From the NCBI GenBank assembly GCA_035455185.1, contig DATIFQ010000087.1:1-43929 (forward strand): 43,929 nt of DNA, in the 5' to 3' direction. The translations under genes and the position numbers were made by a program. This document shows positions 32,555 through 40,397 of this stretch, piece after piece; positions within the stretch are counted from its first letter, which is position 1, and the number at the start of each line of letters is the position of its first letter. Under the pieces are notes generated by a model. It saw only the letters and a program-made list of their open reading frames with translations, did no database searches and was not told the origin of the DNA. Source of the stretch: JAEHDI01 sp035455185 (lineage in GTDB: Bacteria > Acidobacteriota > Terriglobia > Bryobacterales > Bryobacteraceae).

Positions 32555-33340
32555 CTACAGCACGCCCCGCTCGGCGAATATCCCGCAGAGCCGTCCGGCA
32601 ATGTCCTCAGGACTCCCTTCGATCATCTCCGCCGCGCCCGTGACCATTGGCTTGTTCATCGCCACAAGCTCCGCCAGCGGTCCCCCGGCGTCTGCCGCGG
32701 TCAGCGCCCCCGCTGTCTCGATCGGCTGCGACTTCATCGCCGCCCGTACTTTTGCCACCGGCACGTAGCGCGGCGGCTTCTCCGCCGATTGGATTCCGAG
32801 CACCACCGGCAGGGGCGTCTCGAACTCGCCCCGGACGCCGCCCGGGTACTCTTTGATCACCGTCGCGGTCTTCGCTGCCTCGTCGGCCCGCACTTGCGTC
32901 ACAATCCCCACGTATGGCAGCTCCAGGCTGTGCGCCAGCAGCGGCGCAATCAACCCGTCGAGGTCGTCGATCGCCTGCGAGCCGGTGAGAATCAGGTCCG
33001 CTGGCAGGAGTCCGGTAGACTCTCTGAGGACGCCCGAAAGCGCTGCCGCGGCCATCCGCGTCGTTGTACCCGGTTCAATGTCGGCGACCTTTACCACGCG
33101 GTCCGCCCCCTTTGCCAGAGCGGTGTACAGCACGTCGTCAACGTCAGGTGCGTCGAGAGCCGCCACCGTCACGCTGCCGCCATAACGCTCCTTCAAGATC
33201 AGCGCCTCTTCGAGGGCGTGATCGTCCGGTTCGCTGAGGATCATCCGTAGAAACTCGAGGTCCAGCCCCTTCCCGTCCGGGGCGACCTCCAGTTCTTCGA
33301 CGACATCCGGGACCATCTTGAGAAGAACAAGGATTTTCAT
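32555..33340 (-). CDS. etfB: Electron transfer flavoprotein beta subunit (divergent nucleotide loop)
   Basis: 261 residues. The N-terminus MKILVLLKMVPD and the recognition-loop region PRYVPVAKVRAAMKS identify EtfB. The nucleotide-binding loop reads GSQAIDDLDGLIAP (residues 120-133); the NQTG that follows the Asp run in classical AMP-binding EtfB is absent, and it also differs from the usual bifurcating type as I remember it. The Shine-Dalgarno GGAGG is supplied by the last codons of the upstream HdrD-like gene, whose stop is 6 bases away. Confidence 0.93.
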   Translation of the reverse strand: MKILVLLKMVPDVVEELEVAPDGKGLDLEFLRMILSEPDDHALEEALILKERYGGSVTVAALDAPDVDDVLYTALAKGADRVVKVADIEPGTTTRMAAAALSGVLRESTGLLPADLILTGSQAIDDLDGLIAPLLAHSLELPYVGIVTQVRADEAAKTATVIKEYPGGVRGEFETPLPVVLGIQSAEKPPRYVPVAKVRAAMKSQPIETAGALTAADAGGPLAELVAMNKPMVTGAAEMIEGSPEDIAGRLCGIFAERGVL

Positions 33341-33346
33341 CTTCTT

Positions 33347-34555
33347 CTAGACCTCCAAAGACTCGGCCAGCAGTTCCGTCACGTCCCTGACGATCATCCG
33401 ATTGTCGTGGCCGAGTACCTTTAGTGCATCTTCGAATCGCGAAACTTCGTACGGACAACACACCGCCAGAACATCGGCGCCGGTGGCGATGGCTTCCTTG
33501 ATTCGCCGTTCCGACAGCCGGTCGTACCCCTTCGCCTTGTAGTAGGTGTCGAGCCACATGCCGCCGCCACCCCCGCCGCAGCACACTGCGTTCATCCGGT
33601 TGTGCTTCATCTCCGCGAGCTTGATGCCCGGGATCGCCATCAAGAGTTGTCGCGGTTCTTCGTAGACGTCGTTGTAGCGGCCCATGCAGCACGGGTCGTG
33701 ATACGTCACGGTGTAGTTCAGCTTTCGCTTCAGCATCGGCTTCAGTCGGTCGAGATGGCGCGCTAAGTACGGAACCGTGTGCTCCAGTTCCCACCAGAAG
33801 CCGAGTTTCCGGTAACGGTTCATGAATGCGTTGTGCGCGTGCGGACACGAGGTCACCAGGCGGTTGAATTCGTATTTCTGGAACACCGCCATGTTGTAGT
33901 CGGTCAGTGTCTCGAACAGGCCCGGCTCCCACGTCAGGCGCCCGCACTCGCCTGCGCACTTCTCTTCGTTGCCGAGAATGGCGAAGTCACTGCCGATCGC
34001 GTGAAAGAGCTTGGCGGTGGCCCGGCTGTTGTCCTGCCCACGTGGGTAGAAGGACGTATAACACTCGACGAACCACAGCACGTCCACCGGTTGCCGGTAG
34101 TCGGAAAGAATCCGTATCGGTACGTCCGCCGTCTTCACCCACGCGGCCCTCTTGCGCGACGACTCGCCCATTGGGTTGCCGTACCGCAGCGTGTTTTCCA
34201 GCGCCTTTTTCAGTTCCGCCGGCAGGTCCGGCAGGTGTACCAGCGTCTGCTCCTTCATCAACGGCAGCAGCACCTCGGTGAGCCGGATGTCGCGCGGGCA
34301 CTTCGCCATGCACGCGTAGCATGCCACGCACGCCAGGAGACTTTCGCTGGTGAACACCTTCTCCAGCAAACTCGCCCGGAGCATCGCAATCATCTTGCGC
34401 GGCGGGTACTCCATCACGTCCCCGTAAGGACACGTGCCCGCACACACCCCGCACTGAATGCAGGTCAGCAGCCGCTTGCCTTCAGGTGTGTCGTACAAGT
34501 TTCCGAGGGTAATCTGGCAGGTTGGTTCGGTCTCGACCGGAGCGGTCCCCAACAT
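33347..34555 (-). CDS. HdrD-like iron-sulfur oxidoreductase (HdrC-HdrB fusion type)
   Basis: 402 residues from ATG 34555, fixed by GGGAGGAG just upstream. The N-terminal ferredoxin-like part has CIQCGVCAGTCPYG and CVACYACMAKCPRD. Two CCG modules follow: the first is degenerate (KCAGECG, SCPHAHN), the second has YHDPCCMGRYN, VCCGGGGGG and CCPYEV, so the terminal CxxC Cys is missing. It is soluble, with no membrane helix, unlike EMO downstream. It resembles HdrD, GlcF and related (Fe-S)-binding subunits. As first gene of the operon with etfBA, EMO and HdrA2 it may be the disulfide/thiol or substrate-side subunit; the substrate is unknown. Confidence 0.87.
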   Translation of the reverse strand: MLGTAPVETEPTCQITLGNLYDTPEGKRLLTCIQCGVCAGTCPYGDVMEYPPRKMIAMLRASLLEKVFTSESLLACVACYACMAKCPRDIRLTEVLLPLMKEQTLVHLPDLPAELKKALENTLRYGNPMGESSRKRAAWVKTADVPIRILSDYRQPVDVLWFVECYTSFYPRGQDNSRATAKLFHAIGSDFAILGNEEKCAGECGRLTWEPGLFETLTDYNMAVFQKYEFNRLVTSCPHAHNAFMNRYRKLGFWWELEHTVPYLARHLDRLKPMLKRKLNYTVTYHDPCCMGRYNDVYEEPRQLLMAIPGIKLAEMKHNRMNAVCCGGGGGGMWLDTYYKAKGYDRLSERRIKEAIATGADVLAVCCPYEVSRFEDALKVLGHDNRMIVRDVTELLAESLEV

Positions 34556-34667
34556 CCGTCTCCTCCCGCAGGATCCACTTTCAGACCGGGTGATCTGGCC
34601 GGCCGGAACCCTGCTTGTGGCCCCGGCGGCCGATTCCCCAAGCAAAGCGTAGCCGGAGACCGCCCCA

Positions 34668-34696
34668 ATTATATCAACAGGTCTTAAGACCCTAAA
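34668..34696 (-). promoter_or_regulatory. Promoter of the HdrD-Etf-EMO-HdrA2 operon
   Basis: On the minus strand a perfect TATAAT (34673-34668) stands 17 bases after TTTAGG (34696-34691, weak -35). The start would be near 34660 and the leader about 105 bases. The palindrome at 34680-34691 occupies the spacer. A weak -35 with an operator in the spacer is typical of a regulated promoter. Confidence 0.5.
34680..34691. promoter_or_regulatory. Perfect palindrome GGTCTTAAGACC (candidate operator)
   Basis: A 12-bp perfect palindrome between the -35 and -10 boxes of the Etf-Hdr operon. Its left part with flanking bases (CAGGTCTTAA) recurs upstream of the hdr-mvh operon at 27693-27702. The GGTC/GACC arms recall GntR-type sites such as that of FadR, but no such regulator is encoded nearby. 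Confidence 0.5.
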
Positions 34697-34833
34697 TACT
34701 TTTTTCGTGAAGTATTAGTAACGGAGAATATTGGCAGATTTCTCGACACACCGATCAGGTCGAGACTGGGATTTTTCAACACTGGGCAGATGAGGGGAGC
34801 GGAGCCCAGCCGCGCGTCCCGATCACCCAGTTG
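34697..34833. other. Short intergenic stretch, nothing recognised
   Basis: AT-rich near the operon promoter (TACTTTTTTCGTGAAGTATTAGTA around 34700, a partial inverted repeat AATACTT/AAGTATT), then unremarkable. No gene seen. Confidence 0.4.
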
Positions 34834-35275
34834 TTCGCGGCCTTGGCACTCTTTGCGGGAGACTCTTTACACGTACTCCCAGTTACGCAGCCACTTATGG
34901 TCCGGAGAGAGGTTCGCCCACATCTCCTTGCAGGCCTTCTCGAGTTCCGCTTTTTCCTTGAGATCCAGCTTGCGGTGCTCCTGCACGGCCAGCGCCATGT
35001 TGTCTACCTGGTGGGAGTTGATCATCCCGGGAATCGGCGCCGTGATCGCCGGGTTGCTGAGGATGTACCTGATCGCGAGGCGCGCCCGCCGGTCGTCCTC
35101 CTTCGCGTACGGGCCGTTGAGGGTCCCGTCTCCCACGAAGAGCGCGTTGTCCGCAAACGGCTTGATGCCGAAGACGCCTACGTTGTTCGCCTTGATCGCG
35201 TCAAAAACCGTGTCGTCCGGTAGCTCTTTGGTGTTGGCGGTGTACGGGAACAGCACCACCTCCAACTGCTTCGGA
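34834..35275. repeat. Duplicated segment, copy 1 (with 39956-40397)
   Basis: 442 bases align without any gap to 39956-40397 in the same orientation, offset 5122. Over 34861-35275 I count 37 differences in 415 bases (about 91% identity). The homology covers the last 135 codons of an aldo/keto reductase plus about 30 bases beyond its stop. Confidence 0.9.
34867..35275 (-). pseudogene. Remnant of an aldo/keto reductase gene (C-terminal 135 codons)
   Basis: This frame runs from PKQLEVVLFPY to the stop and matches the C-terminus of the intact reductase at 39989-41083 with only four residue changes. The N-terminal two thirds, with the Tat signal and NADPH-side catalytic residues, are gone; upstream the frame continues for about 17 unrelated codons to an ATG at 35328 without a convincing ribosome site. 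Most base differences from the intact copy are silent, so this stretch was under protein-level selection for most of its separate history and was probably truncated late. A functional short protein is unlikely. Confidence 0.8.
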
Positions 35276-35328
35276 GAAGACTGGTTAGCTTGGTATGAGG
35301 CTTTCTTGTCAGCGCCAACCGGCCTCAT

Positions 35329-35615
35329 GAATCCGGGCCGCGAGCGTTTATGAGATGGGTTCTAGTCTAGTGTTTGAGTGAACTGCGCATTTCTTGCACG
35401 AGCAAGCCAGGACAAGCGCTGCTCTGCATAGACCTCTATCGGGGCCATCATCTTGGCACGGCGCCAGGAAGCGGTTAGGCTTCGCCAGACCAATATTTCG
35501 CCGACCCGTCGTGAAACGCTACCGATCCGCGGAGCACAATATAACCGGGAATCGACCCGAACTGAGACGGTTATTGGTTCGGCCAGTGGAAAAAAGGTCC
35601 AGAACTTCTTGGAAT
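35329..35615. other. Intergenic stretch, nothing recognised
   Basis: About 290 bases between the reductase remnant and the LuxR-type gene. No coding frame with a known motif in either direction and no hairpin terminator were found. It probably contains the promoter of the LuxR-type gene (TATAAC at about 35541) but no -35 box is clear. Confidence 0.4.
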
Positions 35616-35837
35616 ATGGGCGGCAAGGCCAACCTTCCCGAACTGACACCGAGGGAAAAACAGGTCTACGATCTTGTGATTTTGGGAAAACCCGATAAAG
35701 ATATCGCGTCCGATCTAGGAATAAGCCTCCGCACAGCGAAATTCCATGTGAGCAATATTTACCGCAAATATGGCGTTTCAAGTCGCATTCAACTGATTCT
35801 GCGCGAACGGAACATGTCTTTGAACACCAGCCACTGA
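35616..35837 (+). CDS. Stand-alone LuxR/GerE-type DNA-binding protein
   Basis: 73 residues from ATG 35616. Nearly the whole protein is one LuxR-type helix-turn-helix: LTPREKQVYDLVILGKPDKD, IASDLGISLRTAKFHVSNIY and RKYGVSSRIQLI, with the invariant Glu, Gly, and Thr/Lys/His positions. There is no receiver or ligand domain; the frame is open upstream to 35394 but that part is Arg/Pro-rich and unlike any domain, and no better start is evident. It may be a small GerE-like regulator or a relic of a larger one. The Shine-Dalgarno is weak. It precedes the secreted-protein block. Confidence 0.75.
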   Translation: MGGKANLPELTPREKQVYDLVILGKPDKDIASDLGISLRTAKFHVSNIYRKYGVSSRIQLILRERNMSLNTSH

Positions 35838-35945
35838 AGTTTGCAAGTCCGCCCATATTCTTTCCCTTTCTCGGCTGCGGCCCCAAGGGGCGCGGTGCAC
35901 GGATGTCATGCCGACTGGCACCAAATGCGGCCAAGAAACGGCAAA

Positions 35946-35963
35946 CCTGTCCTTCAGGACAGG
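35946..35963 (+). terminator. Hairpin after the LuxR-type gene (weak terminator)
   Basis: CCTGTCC-TTCA-GGACAGG forms a perfect 7-bp stem with a tetraloop, 108 bases after the stop. The only T-run (ATTTTTGG) starts about 11 bases later, so termination is uncertain. Confidence 0.35.
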
Positions 35964-36077
35964 AGACAAATTAGAGATTTTTGGATATGTTTATCTCTGA
36001 TGCCAAACCAAAACGCAGCTTGCCTAAAGAAGCAATTCCCTCGAAAGTTGCTTCGCTTTTGCGTCAATTGGATTCGT

Positions 36078-36084
36078 AAGGAGG
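36078..36084 (+). promoter_or_regulatory. Ribosome-binding site that decides a TTG start
   Basis: AAGGAGG, a full Shine-Dalgarno, stands six bases before TTG 36091. There is no in-frame ATG before the signal peptide, so the TTG is the start. Confidence 0.8.
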
Positions 36085-36090
36085 GCTGAC

Positions 36091-38058
36091 TTGTCCTACA
36101 AAAGGTGTACATCTGCTGCCGTTTGGATAGCCGGGCTTCTGGCCGAGGCGGCCGCTGCAGCCGTCATTCTCGGGATTCTCTCGACCGCGCAGGCGGCAGT
36201 CCCTTATCCTCCGCCGACTACGTGGAAAGGTGTAAACTACTCGCCGCGGAGGCACACCTATTTCCGAATGCTTTACGATTGGTACTCGTGGGACAGCACC
36301 GCTGGAAAGTACGTTCATCAGATGGTGGACGCGGACCTGACGCGTCTGAGCCAGAACGGGTACAACCTGTTACATCTGTACTTGTGGGATCAGGAACTCC
36401 TCCGCAGCGTCAATGCTGCCGAACCTGCTGGTTTCTTGTCGGCCCCCTCCGACCCGAGCGGATCGCCTAACAACCAGTGGGGAGCGCTGAACGATTTTGT
36501 CACGAAAGCGGAGAGCAAGGGCCTCTTCGTCGCTTTGCACTTTGCAAGCGGCCGGTTCATCCATCGGATGCAAGGCAACCCAGGCGGTACCCCGGACCAG
36601 GTGGCAACAGAGTTTGCCAACTGGACCGAGAAGTTCATTCGGTATCTGAATTCCACAAATCCCCACAACAATGTCCTCCTCTGGGGGTTGGCCTACTCCA
36701 TCGCCCCGGTGCCCGGTGACACAACGGGCGATTGGAGCACGACGTGGAAACTTGCCTACAAGAAGGTCGATGACTATGCTCGCATGTACTCTCCTCACCC
36801 GAGTGTGTTGGGACTCATTGGTACAAACCTGTACATGGACCAACTGCGGCCCGACGGGCAGCCCTGGGACGGCTTCATCTATCCCCGCAGTCAGGGATAC
36901 ACGTGGAACTGGCAAGAAGCCCAGAGGATGGCAAAGACCATGCGAGATCTCCTCACGTCGGCGTACGGGACCCAAAAGGACCCTGACATTTATATGATGC
37001 AGCTCTATCATCCGAACTCCTACGACTTGCTTCTGCACCTGAGCTCACTATCCTCGGGTTATGTAGCAAACGGCATACCGGCACCTGTCGCTAAAATATT
37101 CGTGGTCGAATTCGCCACTTCTTCCTCGCTCAACAGTCCTCCCAACGGGAACAACATCCCGTACTACGGCGACGCTCAGACCCCAACGACGACCGTAAGC
37201 GGTCATTCACAGTGGCTGAACAACACGTTGTGCGCGTACCGTTCAGCTGGGCTCCAGAAATATGCATACTGGTCAATGTTCGATCCCTACACCATGTGGA
37301 CCGGGTCACCATGGTACGTAACCGGCCAAGATCTCGCTTGGAGTGGCTTTTGGGGACTTTCGTTCGAGCCAGAAGCTTCTGGCGACAAGCCCTCCTGGTC
37401 CCTTCTGAGCTCTTTCTACCTGAACGGCTCCATCAACTGCCCCTCACCCGGTCAAAGCAACGCACCGGCGGTTGTCTCGCTCACCTCAAGCAGCAACTAC
37501 TACACCGTCGCTCAACCAGTTCGGCTCACGTGGACGGCGGCCGATGTGGCATCGTTTTCGCTGAACCGGGGCCACGGCGCCAGTTATTCCTGTAGCCCGG
37601 AACAGACCGGTCAAGTGTCAAGTGACGTGGCTGGTAGTTGTGCGTACACCGATGCTTCGGCCTTCTCGTCGACGGGAAGCCAGACCGTGACCCTCACCGG
37701 GTACAACGTGTGGGGATCTCCGCAGAACGCCTCGGCCAGCGTCACCATCGGGCTGGGTCCGATCGTGAACGCTGCGACAGACCAGAACTACACCTACACA
37801 ATCAACGCTTACGACACCATCATCGTCTGGGGCAATGGTTTTTCTTTGACTGGTGGCAACACGATTCAATTGACAAGAGCAGGTTATCCCGACGTGTGGA
37901 TGTATAACGGAGATGGTCACTATTTCTGGGACCACTCCCATTTTCAGATCAACGCTTCACTGGATGGGAGGGCGGCTACAGGTCAGTGGACGCTGTACGT
38001 CCGCAATGGATACTCCGGCACGCCCTCGGCGGCGTATACGATCATGATCAATCCCTGA
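36091..38058 (+). CDS. Secreted protein with TIM-barrel (glycoside-hydrolase-like) domain and Ig-like tail
   Basis: 655 residues from a TTG start with AAGGAGG. The signal peptide is long and Ala-rich (IAGLLAEAAAAAVILGILSTAQA). Residues about 40-440 look like a beta/alpha barrel of the cellulase/GH5 clan: WKGVNYSPRRHTYFRMLYDW, NLLHLYLWDQE, FVALHFASGRFI, VLLWGLAYS, VLGLIGTNLYMD, IFVVEFATSSS, KYAYWSMFDPYTMW. The Glu in VVEF is a possible nucleophile, but I do not see the usual Asn-Glu acid/base pair after strand 4, so activity is unproven. Two beta-sandwich (Ig/TIG-like) modules follow (about 455-655). Two secreted-protein genes follow in the same direction. Confidence 0.7.
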   Translation: MSYKRCTSAAVWIAGLLAEAAAAAVILGILSTAQAAVPYPPPTTWKGVNYSPRRHTYFRMLYDWYSWDSTAGKYVHQMVDADLTRLSQNGYNLLHLYLWDQELLRSVNAAEPAGFLSAPSDPSGSPNNQWGALNDFVTKAESKGLFVALHFASGRFIHRMQGNPGGTPDQVATEFANWTEKFIRYLNSTNPHNNVLLWGLAYSIAPVPGDTTGDWSTTWKLAYKKVDDYARMYSPHPSVLGLIGTNLYMDQLRPDGQPWDGFIYPRSQGYTWNWQEAQRMAKTMRDLLTSAYGTQKDPDIYMMQLYHPNSYDLLLHLSSLSSGYVANGIPAPVAKIFVVEFATSSSLNSPPNGNNIPYYGDAQTPTTTVSGHSQWLNNTLCAYRSAGLQKYAYWSMFDPYTMWTGSPWYVTGQDLAWSGFWGLSFEPEASGDKPSWSLLSSFYLNGSINCPSPGQSNAPAVVSLTSSSNYYTVAQPVRLTWTAADVASFSLNRGHGASYSCSPEQTGQVSSDVAGSCAYTDASAFSSTGSQTVTLTGYNVWGSPQNASASVTIGLGPIVNAATDQNYTYTINAYDTIIVWGNGFSLTGGNTIQLTRAGYPDVWMYNGDGHYFWDHSHFQINASLDGRAATGQWTLYVRNGYSGTPSAAYTIMINP

Positions 38059-38109
38059 GTTTCAGGCAAGCACGCAAATGTTCCGGAACCAAGAACTTGG
38101 AGGTTTTCA

Positions 38110-38871
38110 ATGCGCACTTTTCTTGCTTTGTTTCTAGGATGTGTCTTTCTTCCGGTCTGCCTGTCGGCGCAGACTGGTGGGCGCGTCTCTGGGGCCATCC
38201 TATCGGATGAAACCGGGGCGCCGATCGTAGGGGCGACCGTTGTGGCCGTGCAGCAGAGCTCAAACTTTGGGAAAGTCGGGCCGGCAATTTTCCGTTCAAC
38301 GACGGAATTGGACGGCAGCTATGCGATCGCAAACGTGCCTTCCGGAGACTATCTCCTTTGTCTTTACGAGGCTGGCGACTACCTTGATCCGTGCCAGTGG
38401 GGTCCCGCGACCAACGCTACGATCGCAACGGGAACGACGTCACTGGACATCAGGGTACGCAAGGGCGTCCGCCTGGCGGTTCGGGTGGGCGACGCCGAGA
38501 ACCTCGTGGCTCAGTACAAGAAAAGCTCGCCGGATGCGTCAGCTATTCCGGGAGCCTTCATCCGGATAACTGTAACTGACACGCAAGGTAAGATGAGAAC
38601 GCTTCCTCTTACCTATGCAAGCGAGCGACTCTACGAGTATTCCACCTTGGTTCCCCCGGACACCGATCTTACTTTGAACGTCTCCAGCAGCTTCTTCATG
38701 CTGGCGGACCAGTCGGACAACCCAATCGGTGAACAGGGCTATTCCGCACCGCTACGGCTGTCAATTCCGAAGCCACCGGACCCCCGCATCCGTCTGCCAT
38801 TTGCCTTCTTGGATCGTCGGGCCACCGTGATTCCGGTCAAGATTCGCGCTGCGGCCAGCGGGGCGCCGTAG
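38110..38871 (+). CDS. Secreted carboxypeptidase-regulatory-like (CnaB-type) domain protein
   Basis: 253 residues with GGAGG five bases before ATG 38110. Signal peptide: RTFLALFLGCVFLPVCLSAQ. Residues 24-110 form a transthyretin/CnaB-like beta-sandwich: GRVSGAILSDETGAPIVGAT, TELDGSYAIANVPSGDYLLC. This module sits at the N-terminus of many acidobacterial secreted and TonB-linked proteins. The remaining 140 residues are beta-rich and not recognised. It follows the barrel protein by 51 bases and may share its transcript. Confidence 0.78.
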   Translation: MRTFLALFLGCVFLPVCLSAQTGGRVSGAILSDETGAPIVGATVVAVQQSSNFGKVGPAIFRSTTELDGSYAIANVPSGDYLLCLYEAGDYLDPCQWGPATNATIATGTTSLDIRVRKGVRLAVRVGDAENLVAQYKKSSPDASAIPGAFIRITVTDTQGKMRTLPLTYASERLYEYSTLVPPDTDLTLNVSSSFFMLADQSDNPIGEQGYSAPLRLSIPKPPDPRIRLPFAFLDRRATVIPVKIRAAASGAP

Positions 38872-38929
38872 GTCGTCGGCTCTCGAAGTCTTCGTGATTC
38901 GATGTAGACTTGAAGCAAAGGATTGGAGA

Positions 38930-39790
38930 ATGACTTCAGATCGGACTTGGTCAGTCCTTTTTCTGACGATTTTGGCGTCGTGCTTTACCGTCGAAGCCGA
39001 GATCCGAGGTGTCGTGGCGACGTCCGGCGCGAGCTTTGAACTCGGGCTGCCGGCCAAGGGATCGATCGCCTCCATATTCTGCGCCGGGATCGAAGTCGAT
39101 GGAATCGTCGCAGCCGACTCGCTGCCCCTCCCGAGAACCCTCGCCGGAGTGCGCGTCTGGGTCGGCGGAGCCCCAGCCCCCCTGTTTGCAGTAGCGGCGT
39201 TGCAGGGGTTTCAACAGATCAACATTCAGGTGCCGCATGAAGCCGAGTTCGGCGCGGAGGCCGCGGAAGTGGTGGTCGAGCAGAACGGGCAGAGCGGAAC
39301 CGCGACAGTTCCTCTGCGGCTGTCGACCCCCGGAGACTTCTTTCGCTTTGCGGGAAGCAATCTCGGCATCTTCCAGCACGCCAGTGACTATTCGGTGGTG
39401 ACTCCTGAAAATCCCGCCCGCCCCAGCGAAGCGATCATCGCTTACCTGACCGGCATGCCGGGTACGGAACCCACCGTGCCGACCGGTGAGCCTGCGCCGT
39501 TCGACCCGCTGGCGGTTGTACCGCAGTACCGTTACGCCAACGCATATGAGCACTACGAAGTCTTCATTGGCACGAGTTCGCTGGGAGTAGAGCCTTCTTT
39601 TGTCGGTTTCACTCCCGGCCTCGTGGGCGTCTACCAGTTGAACTTCGTGGTGCCGAGCGACCGGCCGAGCGCCATGGCGCAGCTTGTGTTGGTTCGAATC
39701 AGTTGTGGAGGCTTCTTTGGGTCGTGTCCAGGAAACCCCCTCTTCACGCGGACCTATAAGAGCACTCCGGTGACGATCCCAATCAAATAG
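38930..39790 (+). CDS. Secreted protein with Solibacter-type C-terminal module (TIGR03437-like)
   Basis: 286 residues from ATG 38930, with AAAGGA seven bases upstream; an in-frame ATG at 38894 has none. Signal peptide: WSVLFLTILASCFTVEA. The whole mature protein follows the pattern of the TIGR03437 Solibacter module: LPAKGSIASIFCAGIEVDG, VRVWVGGAPAPLFAV, FQQINIQVPHEAE, PARPSEAIIAYLTGMPG, FTPGLVGVYQLNFVVPSD. In that family the module is thought to be a surface or secretion-related beta-sandwich; no reaction is known. It strongly supports an acidobacterial origin of the window. Confidence 0.83.
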   Translation: MTSDRTWSVLFLTILASCFTVEAEIRGVVATSGASFELGLPAKGSIASIFCAGIEVDGIVAADSLPLPRTLAGVRVWVGGAPAPLFAVAALQGFQQINIQVPHEAEFGAEAAEVVVEQNGQSGTATVPLRLSTPGDFFRFAGSNLGIFQHASDYSVVTPENPARPSEAIIAYLTGMPGTEPTVPTGEPAPFDPLAVVPQYRYANAYEHYEVFIGTSSLGVEPSFVGFTPGLVGVYQLNFVVPSDRPSAMAQLVLVRISCGGFFGSCPGNPLFTRTYKSTPVTIPIK

Positions 39791-39955
39791 CAGGTAGCGG
39801 TTGAAGCCATCCGTGATCGTGAGCGGGTCGTAGCACGTGCCATCGCCGCACCAGAAATGCCCTTTGAAATCCGCTGACCAGACCTAGTCTGGACCGTCAA
39901 AGAACCGCGACCGAGAGGGAGCGGCGCCACGTCGAACGTTCTCATCGCCCTCTTC

Positions 39956-40397
39956 TTCGCGGCATTGGCGCTCTTTGTGGGAAATTCTTTACACGTACTC
40001 CCAGTTGCGCAGCCAGGTGTGGTCGGGCGAGAGGTTCGCCCACATCTCCTTGCAAGCTTTCTCGAGTTCCGCTTTTTCCTTGAGATCCAGCTTCCGGCGC
40101 TCCTGTACCGCCAGCGCCATGTTGTCCACCTGGTGGGTGTTGATCATCCCCGGAATCGGCGCCGTGAGTGCCGGGTTGCTGAGGATGTAGCGGATCGCCA
40201 GGCGCGCCCGGCGATCGTCTTCCTTCGCGTACGGTCCGTTGAGGGTCCCGTCTCCCACGAACAGCGCGTTGTCGGCAAACGGCTTGATACCGAAGACGCC
40301 CACGTTGTTCGCCTTGATCGCGTCGAAGACCGTGTCGTCCGGCAGCTCTTTCGTATTCGCGGTGTACGGGAACAGCACCACCTCCAACTGTTTCGGA
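39956..40397. repeat. Duplicated segment, copy 2 (with 34834-35275)
   Basis: The intact-gene copy of the 442-base duplication. It includes the last codons of the aldo/keto reductase and about 30 bases beyond its stop. No inverted repeats or target-site duplications were seen at the borders. Confidence 0.9.

Noticed and set aside
34844..34856. TGGCAC...TTGC resembling a sigma-54 promoter
   Set aside because: Only three bases separate the boxes instead of five, and the site lies in the end of the reductase remnant.
35362..35934. 190-codon frame on the minus strand opposite the LuxR-type gene
   Set aside because: Composition is odd (Cys, Arg, Trp rich) and no motif; the plus strand has a clear helix-turn-helix.
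34834..40397. Composite transposon bounded by the two 442-base repeats
   Set aside because: The repeats are gene fragments with no transposase, terminal inverted repeats or target duplications; they are better explained by paralog truncation.
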